Assembly (NCBI RefSeq): GCF_947623445.1
Contig: NC_135244.1
Span: 22,196,860 to 22,260,859, forward strand
DNA length: 64,000 nucleotides
From: Clavelina lepadiformis
Lineage: Eukaryota > Chordata > Ascidiacea > Aplousobranchia > Clavelinidae
Direction: 5' to 3'
This document shows, in pieces, positions 11,872 through 21,639 of this stretch. Numbering within the stretch: the first letter of the stretch is position 1; each line of letters starts with the position of its first letter. The position numbers and the translations under genes are program-made. A model generated the notes under the pieces. That model had not been told where the DNA came from. It saw only the letters and a program-made list of their open reading frames with translations, and did not search any database.

Positions 11872-13224
11872 CTATGGTTACAAAATGTTTATCTTGAGTG
11901 TCTTGTAGTGGGCTTGGTTCTTTTGCGTAATTTCTTTCTCTACACCGCGGATGTCAGTCATATTAACTTGTTCTTGCTCCAGATTTCATGCGTTATAACA
12001 GAAGACGCTCACGCTCCCAGTACTAAAATATAAAGCTCTATCGGGCGTAGGTTTTCGCTGTATATTTAGTACTTAACTATACGGAAAATCTTTACGTTTT
12101 TCATTAGTAATTTATAAACACCTTCGTGATGAGATCATATTTACCTGGGAATTGCCTTTATCTGTTTGTAAAACCTCGATTTTTATTGTAGAGCAACTAG
12201 GTATACTGTAGCTGCATTTCCTATAATCGATAACACATAGGGCTAACATACAGTAGATGAAAGCCTTTTATTAAATTATTACAAAGTAATCATTACATTG
12301 GAATTGATTAATTCTCCAATTTCCACACGTAAACAGGAAAACGATGTTGCAAAACGCAGCTCACATGCAAAACGTAATTTTGCAAACGTGGCAGTAAGCA
12401 TTAGGCGTTTGCAAACTGCAATTTATCATCTTAGAATAGGACGTTCTGCTACAATATCATAAATCCGTGTTTTTTGCTGTAATTCTTTGAGCTGTTGCTA
12501 CAGAGTTCTGTATTGTGTCCTCCGCTTCAAGGAACCATTCGTTTATGGCATATACATGTTGTTAGAGGTCTGTAAACGTGTATGTATGTGTCATACTTGC
12601 ATATATATGTCATATGTGAATATGTCATATATGTGTCATATATCCGAGCCTAACGCAGCAAGGCAGACCGTTTCACTTTCGAGAATGACGTCAGATCCTT
12701 AACAATCTAATCCAGGCGTAACATCATGTGACGTCTAACTCATCCATTCTCTCAAGTGTTACCTTGAACTGATTAATCTGGCGAATATAAATCAGATAAA
12801 GCGACTTTCTTTTTACTGTAACATTTGTGAAGCAAACTTTCACCAAACAAGTTTTCAATTGTGAAATTTTCAAAATTTTCAACACAATTGTGACAGCATT
12901 ACCGAAGCAATTATTGTAATAATTTAATTTGCCTTATAAGGGTCCGCGTACTCCAGGTTGGAAACCATTCTGCTCTGTTCCCAAAGATGTGAGTGTATAT
13001 ACACACTATCAAAGTCATAATCCGAAATAAAAGACTGTTATAACAAAGGAATCGGGCGGTAAACTCTGAATCGTTTCATTCTCGTTTTTCGTTCGAAGGA
13101 AATATGTTCAAGTTTGAAATAAATCAAAAAATTGTGGGAATTAGTTTAGCTGATAATTTGTTAAACGATTGAAATAAAACGACGCACCAAATATAACACG
13201 CGCAAACGTAAGTCAAATTCTTGA
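11872..13224. other. GPCR upstream region; low-complexity ATATG tract
   Basis: The missing first exon and promoter of the GPCR should lie here or beyond, but no ATG exon with a phase-2 donor could be chosen. At about 12560-12650 a GTCATATATG-type low-complexity stretch occurs. Otherwise nothing was recognised. Confidence 0.4.
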
Positions 13225-13230
13225 TTTATT
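13225..13230 (-). terminator. AATAAA polyadenylation signal for sulfotransferase
   Basis: TTTATT on the plus strand gives AATAAA on the minus strand, about 330 bases after the sulfotransferase stop codon. Confidence 0.35.
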
Positions 13231-13563
13231 ACTCACAGCATGTATACTAGAAAAGTGAGAAGACAAGAAATGTAGAAGCAGGCGCCGTTATAATCAACGG
13301 CATGCACAGATTTAGAACATATATACAAGCACATCCGTTAAGCAAGTTTTAGAAGTGACTCTGTAGATCGAGCTATAAAAAGTATACACATTAAATAATC
13401 ATTAACTAACATCACAACGACAGAATGACTCATAGACACTTAAAAGCCGTATATTTTCGGGTGATGTAAATGTTTGACAAAATTCTGAAAATAGCGACAT
13501 GACCATGTATTTTAATTATTTAACTGAACAACCTGTATCTGTATAATAAAAGCTTTTTTCCTT

Positions 13564-16500
13564 TCATTTTAAAGAAAGATACGACGGTTTACTATAATCA
13601 AACAAAGCAAATTCTTGGCTACATTGTCGGTAGAGCTCAAAACGTTTTTCTTTAGGTTGGACACTCTTGTAGTAGTCTAAGACTATCTGAGAAGTTCCTC
13701 TTGTCTTGTATCCTGCGGGTATTTTGGCTTCTTTTGGGGCTCCGATCAACTTCAATAAATATCTAATTAAAACGACAGAAAAGAGTGACTTAATATACTG
13801 TATTAAAGTTTCCTGGTGAAGCAATGAAGTGATTTTAAGTAATTTGTTACGAAGTTACTACAGGTTACTATACTAGAGTCCTATTACAGTTACCTTGTAT
13901 CTTCCTCAATCGTTTCTTGTTTTGCTATGATATCAAAATCAATAGCACATGGCTGGCAAAGGTTTCGATAATGCTGCCAGTGGGTATTGTATGTCCCGGA
14001 TGGAGTGTCGATGAAATAAGAGACAAACTCGTTGAAAGTTGCCAATCCATCTGTGCCAGAAGAAATTGAAATATAAAATACACTCTTTCATTATTTGACA
14101 TTTAAAAGTCTGGTGTTAATTTCCTTAAATTCAATAACTATCGTCAACGTGTGTATAAATATATACATGACCAAATTCACAGGATCCACAGTTTTTATTC
14201 CGCCAACAGTGTAGTGTTGCACTGCCAACGTTAATGTCTGATTAGTGGTTGCCAACATTAATATGGTTACCAATAACTAATCAGCATTATTTACGCTTTG
14301 AGAGGATGTTCATCGGCATCGAAATATAGCTCGAAATTGTCATCGACGTTTTTCGTCATCTCGCTCTTTAACTAGAACCTCAACGTTGTGGCCGAAACAA
14401 CCGGTTTGGTTCAATAAAGTTCGTTCGTCTTTTTGTATCAATATAGGCCAGTTAGCCTGTAGCTTGACATTCGACCACAAACCCAATTATTCACCTTTAT
14501 TTGTTACATGGTATTTTGTCGTACACAACGTTTTTGTTTTAACTCGATGCTTGTGTGGTACTTATGAACATAGAAATCAAACATATTAATTTTCCTTTGC
14601 TTAATATTACAAGGCTGTAAGCTAGTAGAACCTACCATCAGACACATTAGGATTCGATCCATATTTTTTGTGGATTTCTTCTGATCGTCTTCTATAACCT
14701 GGCAACGACCTGAGCACGAAACGATCCCTAAATGATGAGAGCAGTCTTTCCAGCGGCTCTCTCACTACTATCATCTTTAGTTTATCTTGGTTGCTTAGCA
14801 AAGATGTTTGTTCAGTTTTGTTTATTATGGTGTAGTTGTCGATGAATTCTCTTAGTTGCTGACCAGACTACCACATAGACGTAAAATTGTTAAAAGAATA
14901 AAGCAGTATAGAATCAAAATACCAAATACTGCTTTATATATTTTTTTGAATTAAATTTTGGGTTTTGTGTGAAAATGTAGTTTGATTTATTCAGTTTGAC
15001 ATAAATGCTGTTTAACAGCAAAATACAAGTTATAGCATACTTGCTTTCCCAAAACATAGTCTTCCATTGTCGGTTTGTCCGAAGTTACTATAGCATGCAG
15101 CAATGCCTTGAAGTTGGTAATTCCAGTTTTCGGATTGAAACAATTGACCAAGTCATATTTCTTGAAATGTGTGATGCGTCCTCGTAGGTTGTCTACAGAG
15201 TGCTCGTCCCGAAGTCCTAAAAAGAACAAGAAGTCTGAACTTATACAAACTTCAAAATGACCGCTGATGTAAGTATAAGTTGTGTCGATTAGCTGTTCCC
15301 ATTCAATTATTTGTTGTTGTAACAAACACGTGTTTTTGTTACTCGTTATACTCGTTAATTTCAATTATTTTATCGGTTTTTATGTTAAACATGTATTTAT
15401 GTTTGTTGTTTTGTGGTTTTTCTGCGCTTTTGATGTTCTCTATTTTTGTTTATTGTTTTGTGTTGCACGAACATAGCACCCCGAGTAGCACATGCTTTTG
15501 TAGCTTTAGTTGTTTTACTTTTAGCCGCGTTGTGTACTCACAGTACTACAGTAGAAACTCCGCACCGTCTTGCCTACGTCCAGGATTTTTTTTAAGGTTT
15601 GGTTTGGGTGACCGCTAAGTACTTTTAAGAGACCGCAAGTGTTTCATTTAAATACCAAAAAATAGCCTGTAGTGGCAAGTCCAAATTTTGGGAAACCGCT
15701 GGAGAAATTTGGGGGACCGTTTCGGTCCCCCAAAACACCTTAAAAAAAAAACACTGCCTACGTCACTAATTTTGTTACGTGTCACGTTTCCCTAAATTTT
15801 GTGACACGTGTCAGTTCGGTTTGAGTGTTGGGTGGCGAGGTTGTTTAGGTAGTCATCATATGGTTGTTCGTTTCATCGGTTTTACTGTGAGTTTTAATAA
15901 CAAGCCGAGCCCTGTTTTATGTGTACAGTTTTTAAACGTATATAATATATCAACCAGCACTCAAGACTGACATTGGTATGACGGTTTGTCGTTAGCGAAA
16001 CTGAAGTTCCTGGCCTAAACATCTGCGTTTTCCGTAACAAAAGGTCGCGGTTAAACAGCAGAAGCACTGCATTTTACCATTTACAAAACTTGTCTCGTAT
16101 TGAAGATGTATTTGAAGCACATTTTTGCGTTCTAATTTAAAGCAAACAGAAATTGCATCTTTAACACCCGTTTATTATAACTCATGTTATGACTTCAAGT
16201 TACCACCACTCAACCGTCTTAGTTGTGCTCTCCTACAAGAAGGTTATTTTGATTTGGAAAAACTTAATCGTATTTGTTATAAAGTTTAAGTTACACTGCG
16301 ATCAACTAATGAGATTTCCTAGACACGGTTTCGGGAGATTCACAAAATGGCGAAGCTTCCAGAGCGTCTGTGTATGATTGAATTTGCAAATACCATTTTA
16401 TACCGGTATACTCGGTACAGTAATGCATGTGCTTCAGTAGTTATTCATTAGTTACCAACTAAGCTTCTATATTAAGACCATTACTGTGTTGGGCAAAAAC

Positions 16501-16891
16501 CCTAAATAACTATTAATTGAATGAGATATTCCTTTTCACCTAAGTCTTTGCAAGCACGCTGAAGATGCTTTCGTCTCGCGTCCATCCTTTTCTTCATTCT
16601 CTTCATAAATTCATCTTCATCTTCATCACTCGATTCACGGCCAAAGTTTTCATCGCTTTGAGAGCCTTCATTTGTAAGGATGTGAATTTCCTCACTTCTC
16701 AAGTTTTCCACTTTGTGACTTTCGTCAACGAGACCTCGGGCAACCCCATGGTTGCAATTTTGGGTTATTTTTTCAAAATATAGAAAATTATAACCAACAG
16801 CTTTCTGATACTTGTGGAACCAAATGATGAGTAAAATCATCAGGGTAAGGAATAATAACACGTATTTTTTTGCATGGCGGTAATGGGACAT
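13564..16891 (-). CDS. Carbohydrate sulfotransferase, HNK-1/CHST8-14 family
   Basis: Five exons (16891-16540, 15216-15041, 14867-14636, 14050-13894, 13762-13564) give 371 residues with consistent phases (1,0,1,2). It is a type II Golgi enzyme: short cytoplasmic head, signal anchor at residues 10-25 (YVLLFLTLMILLIIWF), acidic stem, then the Sulfotransfer_2 domain. The 5'-phosphosulfate-binding loop is at about 143-154 (CFNPKTGITNFK) where relatives have CYVPKVACTNWK. The 3'-phosphate loop is at about 211 (VREPLERLLSSFRDRF). HWQHYRNLCQPCAIDFD is at about 277, and the C terminus FDYSKPSYLSLK matches the family's ...YSVPSYLKLE end. It transfers sulfate from PAPS to a GalNAc/GlcA-type sugar; the exact acceptor cannot be told. 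An upstream in-frame ATG at 16981 would add 30 residues. A small hAT-type element sits in the first intron. Confidence 0.9.
15581..15756. mobile_element. Non-autonomous hAT-type element, 176 bp
   Basis: The element starts CAGGATTTTTTTTAAGG and ends CCTTAAAAAAAAAACACTG, so its ends are inverted repeats extending inward to GGGTGACCG/CGGTCCCCC. It is flanked on both sides by the exact 8-bp direct repeat CCTACGTC, the usual target duplication of hAT elements. It lies in the first intron of the sulfotransferase gene. A diverged relative lies at 47690-47844. Confidence 0.85.
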
Positions 16892-17279
16892 GTTGTAGTT
16901 ATATCTCCAGCATATTAATTCTTTAAGTAAAAATAAAGATATTCTGTAAGGTATAGTGAATCTTTTTCCGCTAAATTGCATTTTGCGGAAATGTTGCACA
17001 ATTGCTTTGCGGCGTTTTTGTCAGCGGTCCGTTATTTATAGGGAACCACTGTTCAAGACTTATAAACAGGTTTACTTGCGGCCTTATGCATGTCAACGGT
17101 TGGCACGGTATGGTAATCTTTATCCGCGGGTTGAGGAATCACCGCCGGATTTAAGTCGTGCAAAGATTCCTTTTACATCACTCGAACCCCGGTTACCGAG
17201 CTAACCTTTGTGCAAGTTCAGATTGTCACAGATTTTTATGTTATTTATTTTTTAATTTACATCATATTGCCCGAATTTA
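16892..17279. other. Sulfotransferase upstream region
   Basis: 5' flank of the sulfotransferase. Near 17165-17210 the minus strand carries a GGTTCGAGTG-like pol III B-box motif next to GGTTAGCTCGG, perhaps a broken SINE head. No gene was recognised. Confidence 0.35.
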
Positions 17280-17284
17280 GAACT

Positions 17285-17435
17285 GTCCACCAAATCCCCT
17301 GAACAGGAGCAAACGTCGTTAATGCTTTGCCCAAGGTCATTACAACATATAGCGCCACTGGGTATCGAGCACGGAACGGGGCCACATTATTGCAAATCCA
17401 CTGCTCCAACTACTCAGCAACAGAGCCGACGCTTG
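17285..17435 (-). repeat. tRNA-derived SINE-like segment
   Basis: On the minus strand GGCTCTGTTGCTGAGTAGTT, with A-box-like spacing, is followed by GTGCTCGATACCC, a near match to the B box. The segment then runs into CAGTGGCGCTATATG. The order and about 60-base spacing resemble a tRNA-headed SINE. It does not fold as a functional tRNA by eye. No poly-A tail or target duplication was identified. Confidence 0.45.
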
Positions 17436-19002
17436 GTTGAATATTGATGCCAAAACAAAGATTTACTGTACCGTGTCGTCAACGCAATTACCTCTTCAGA
17501 AAGAAAAAGGAAAAACGCAAATTTGTTTTGTTTCTAATCTTTGGGCAAAAAAATTGATTGCCCCTATCTCACCGGAAGAATTTGTGCGTTTGAAGCTACT
17601 TTTCAGAGTTTCTTGTTAATCTAACATAAATGTTATAACATAGCAACCTAAACCTAACCTGAATCTACCTTCTAACAAAAATCTAACTCCAATAAAACCT
17701 TAAATAGCTAAAGTCAGCTTTTTGCATAGCCATTCTCCTAACCTAACCGCCTATCTTTATCAACAGGTTGCGTGACCTACATACGGTGAAATAATCGCTT
17801 CGTATAAACTTTTGATTTTTATCGTAAGGTGCTTCTATGCACAGCACAGTACATCAGCATCCCTTGAAGAAAATCAAACCAATTCTTTCACCAATCATTG
17901 TATCTAAACGCGCGAGCATTAAGCAACGCCTCGTGATCACAATTGTCATTAAAACATTACTTGATAACGTGTTTCGTCAATACTCAATAGTGTTCAACAC
18001 AAGGAAATCCGGTTCTGCGCTCCATTGTTATGCTGTGGAAAACGCCATAGTGACTGCAGCTATAGTGACATTTCGTGTATCATGACATCTGCTGCAATGC
18101 TCCGTTTGAAAACCATATATTTCATATACAAGTGGCTTCACCTGTAGTAACTATGGGTATAAGAACACTTTGATTATGGTGGCACATCCTTTCTGCCCTT
18201 GAACTTAAAACGTTTGTATAACAAAAGTCATATTTCAAAACTGGTTGAAAAATGTTTACGAACACCAAAGCAGACAGCAAATTTATGAAAACATTAACTG
18301 GCTTCGAAGAAAAACATATGTAGCCTGTAATAGCTTATACTGTGATACATGTGGTGTTCATTTAAAATTTTAAATGAACGGGTCGTTGTGTTTCATAAGT
18401 TTTCATTACTTTGTGTCCTTAACGTTGATTTGGACAACATTTCATAGTCTTTGTATTGCTCTGTAGCAGCCGATTCAATAAAAATCGCCACGTAGAGTCG
18501 CCTGCAGCCACTTTCCTTGACTTTGCCTAGAAATAAACCTAGAATGACTTTCGCTTACTATGCTGGCACTTTTTATCGGTCCCTTCAGTTACCATCTTAG
18601 ACTATTTCTAGTGTTTGGTCATATGAGGAATCACAATGTTGTAAACGAGGCAACAAAGTGCTTCTTTTCTTGGACACTTCGTTTTTTACAAATGTTACGA
18701 TTAAAGTAATGTACAACCAGGTTCGTTGTCACAATAACGGTGAGTCGTAGAAACACAAAGATTAAAAGAGATTTAATACAAACGACCGTAGAAACCCAGC
18801 AATAAAAACTATCAGTTATAAAGAGAAGCGGGTAGGTGTAACCACAAAGAATAGAGTCGCGGCTTCTACATATAAGAGATGACAGATGACAAACAATAAT
18901 AATAAGAGACGACCAACACATACATAAACTGCAATATAGAGAAGGTGCCTTGACAACAAGACGCTCTACGTCAGAAGAAACTAAAATACACAGGATACGC
19001 AA
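17436..19002. other. No supported gene
   Basis: Only short or composition-biased frames. A 124-codon minus-strand frame (18631-19002) runs directly on from the ORF at 19003-19296 after one stop, but its Cys/Ile/Val-rich AT-driven composition gives no support for coding. Confidence 0.35.
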
Positions 19003-19296
19003 CTAGGCTTGTTCCTTGCAAACTATAGGAATCTGGCTGGTGAACAGACGAGCATAGGTAAACGTAGCAAAGTTTTTGTCAACGACATTGCTTATTAGTG
19101 AAAATGAAACTTTCAGAAGCAAATCACATCCACTTCCACCAGGTGAACGCAGTTCTATACATTTGAAGACATAAAACAAAAACTTTCTACGGTGTAAAAT
19201 AGTGAAGTAGCTATAGCAGCTCCAGAGGAAAACGAGCATGGCCATGAAAATGGTCACTTGTAACCTGATTGTACCGAAAGAAAACAAGACTATCAT
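19003..19296 (-). CDS. Candidate N-terminal ORF with signal anchor
   Basis: A 97-codon minus-strand frame starts at a true ATG. Residues 12-33 form a hydrophobic segment (VTIFMAMLVFLWSCYSYF) followed by HRRK, as in a type II membrane anchor. A mixed-composition region (ELRSPGGSGCDLLLKVSFS) follows. No domain or suitable donor was recognised. It may be the first exon of an unknown gene, or chance. Confidence 0.25.
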   Translation of the reverse strand: MIVLFSFGTIRLQVTIFMAMLVFLWSCYSYFTILHRRKFLFYVFKCIELRSPGGSGCDLLLKVSFSLISNVVDKNFATFTYARLFTSQIPIVCKEQA

Positions 19297-20104
19297 TTAA
19301 TTGCGTGACAGTAGTGAAAATTGTACACAGTTTTCAGGCAACTTCACTTTACTTAATAAGCTATATAGAATGCTAAGACTATTTCACCGGAAATTTTATC
19401 TCCGTTCCTAGCCATTTTTCACAGTTTCTTGTTAACATAACTTAAATGATAAAATATGGGCTCTTATCCGAAACTTAACCTAAATGTACATTCTCCTTAA
19501 ATATATTTTCAATTAGAATCCAAGAAGTTCTTCATGTGTAATTTTTTTGCGATTTTTCCACACTTTCTTATTTGGAATGTGCGCATCATTACATGCCCAC
19601 AATTTGCGCCGCTCCTGCCTGAAGCATAAAACGCCGCGTGCAAGATAAAGTCCTGCTTGGCGTTCGGTAATTGAACGTCTTGTACAAATGGGTTCAAAAA
19701 AATCACAGTTCAGTTATCTGCGGAGTCGCATTGTGACCTGCCTGTGCTTTTGTGATAAAGTGCAGCCGTGGTGATTATGACGACGACCTTTACAACAGGT
19801 AGCACGTTAGTAAACTACGTAATTGCGAGTAACTTACTAAATAAGCAGCCAGGCGTCACGTAACCAGGAAAGCTTTTCGTTCTATATCAGGTCGCCTATG
19901 GACAGAGTAGAGCAGTTTTATCTTGTGTTATAAGCGTAGTGTTATAAGTATTGGAGCCGTGTTGACGGCTAGACGGCATAGACGGCTGTACAGTTTTGCG
20001 GTTGTAATGGTTTAAGAAGCGATAAAAACTTTGTCTTAATTATAAAAAAGTGACTAAATAACATGAACTTGGTCAATATCCTTCGCTCACTCATATCTTT
20101 GCAG
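19297..20104. other. Upstream region of the plus-strand microprotein cluster
   Basis: No gene seen. Its right edge is a splice acceptor (CTCATATCTTTGCAG, ending 20104) with no matching upstream donor exon found. That would suit an SL trans-splice site or a 5' UTR intron. Confidence 0.35.
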
Positions 20105-20125
20105 ATATTCTGTTTATGCGCTGCC

Positions 20126-20452
20126 ATGACAATCATTGACAAAAATGCAATCCCGTTTTTCGTTTTACTCGGAATCCTGGCGGTTTTGGTTATAATGACC
20201 AGGTTCATTCAGAGTTGTCAGAATTTTATTTGTTCTTGCATATCCGGCAGACGTGAGGAAAAAAAGCAAAAAGATACAAACAGCGGTAAATATCTTTTCA
20301 AATATGCAGAAAAATATTTACGTAGCACCATTTGTGCTGCACAGACCTACTTTGGCACCAAGTAATCCCAAACCCTTTTCCACTTTTCAGAAAATCAACA
20401 AGAGAATGCTGGCCATCCTTTTATTTTCCGCAAAAACCTTTCAAACGAATGA
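20126..20452 (+). CDS. Two-exon single-pass membrane microprotein (unit 0)
   Basis: Exon 1 (20126-20285) and exon 2 (20391-20452) join at a phase-1 intron (AGCG|GTAAAT ... CACTTTTCAG) to encode 73 residues. A polar N terminus (MTIIDKNA) leads to a hydrophobic segment (IPFFVLLGILAVLVIM), a cysteine-rich juxtamembrane stretch (QSCQNFICSCISGRREEKK) and a polar tail ending FRKNLSNE. There is no cleavable signal; topology is probably N-out. The ATG used lies 21 bases after an acceptor. The leader ATATTCTGTTTATGCGCTGCC resembles the leader of the minus-strand gene at 60119. A longer in-frame ATG at 20063 exists but crosses that acceptor. Family unknown; same layout as the genes at 22741, 25218, 27788, 57114 and 60119. 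Confidence 0.6.
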
Positions 20453-20829
20453 TGGAAGATAAAAAAATTTCCTGTATCATGGATGGCTTGTTTACCGTTT
20501 ATTTGCAAAAAGGAAAACCCACAAGAGTTAAGAAAATGGAATTGCCAAATGCAAGAGCATTTTTTCGTTTTTCCTTTTGATTTTGTATACTTTGCTCCTT
20601 AAAATTGATTTGTTGCTTTTTTTTACGTTCATGCGCTTTTTTTCTGGCTACATTTTACGACACCATTTTAATTGAATTTGTAAATTCCACTTTTGTATTT
20701 TAAGTGTTTACTGACACACACCATGAAAAGATTGCAACAAAATGTTAAAAGCCAGTTCGTTTTAATATATGGGTAAAATCTTAAATTTCCACAATTACCA
20801 CAAACTGTTTTCTTTGTAAATGAATAAAG

Positions 20830-21639
20830 TACTTGATGGAAATGTTTTATTTGTTGTTGCCATTAAATTCTACCACTTCGAGTTTTAGAAGAAATAAACA
20901 ATTTCGTTTCGAAAGTTTTAAGTCTCTGTATGTTCAAAATGGATGTATGCACATATGTATATACCAGACGTGGGCAAACTGCGGCTCGCGAGCCGCATGC
21001 GGCTCTCCGGCATGTTTTTTTGTGGCTCTTCTGGTCGAATCGTAAAATTCAAAAAATGTAAAGGCTACCAAGAGTACCGTTTATGAAAGTTTCTGAGTAG
21101 TTTTTCTTTATTTAGGCCAGCATTTCGTTTAAGACGTAACACTAGACATCGATTCCGACATTGTTTTCAGGTATAGATTCTATACTCTATGGCAAAGGTT
21201 ATCAAAATGCACCTCACCAACATGTTTTTATGGGTCGTTTAGTTAAAAAGTAATATCCCAAAATGACTACTAATAGTATAATAACCAAATTGACAAACAT
21301 TACTGATTTTGCGGCTCGCTGGTGTTTATATTTTTCCGCAAGTGACTCTTTCATTGAACAAATTTGCCCACCCCTGGTATATACATATGTGTAAAACAAT
21401 TGATGTTACTTCATTGCATCATAACTCATTACGAATTGAGCACCCTTTGAGGTTGTGGAAACAGGACCCCCCCCCCCCCCCCGCTACAGCAAATCTCAGA
21501 TGTAACATCTTGTTCATGTTAGAGAACTTGGGGAAAAATGATTTGGGTTTTTGTTGAAAAATATTGCAAAACAACCTTTCAAACAGTTTCGTAACACAAT
21601 TTTGAGATTAAATCCTAATATAACCCAAAAAAACTAACA
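20830..21639. repeat. 3' flank of unit 0, homologous to flanks of later units
   Basis: Sequence around 20842-20870 and 21386-21600 matches the 3' flanks of the genes at 22741 and 25218, for example the TTGATGTTACTTCATTGCATC block. This shows unit 0 belongs to the same duplicated array. It is interrupted by a hAT-type element and contains a C16 homopolymer at 21467-21482. Confidence 0.65.
20965..21376. mobile_element. Non-autonomous hAT-type element, 412 bp
   Basis: It starts CAGACGTGGGCAAACTGCGG and ends CAAATTTGCCCACCCCTG, which are inverted repeats of the CAGGGGTGGGCAAACT type seen in hAT elements. Both sides carry the exact 8-bp target duplication GTATATAC. There is no transposase. It is inserted in the 3' flank of microprotein unit 0. 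A relative lies at 36968-37461. Confidence 0.9.

Noticed and set aside
17165-17210. tRNA gene suggested by a GGTTCGAGTG B-box motif
   Set aside because: No cloverleaf could be drawn; at most a fragment of a SINE head.
18631-19002. 124-codon minus-strand ORF, hydrophobic
   Set aside because: Composition is what an AT-rich, TTT/ATT/GTT-rich stretch gives by chance, and it lacks splice support.
21214-21399. Membrane-segment-like minus-strand ORF of 61 codons
   Set aside because: It lies almost wholly in the hAT element at 20965-21376 and so is not evidence for another microprotein gene.
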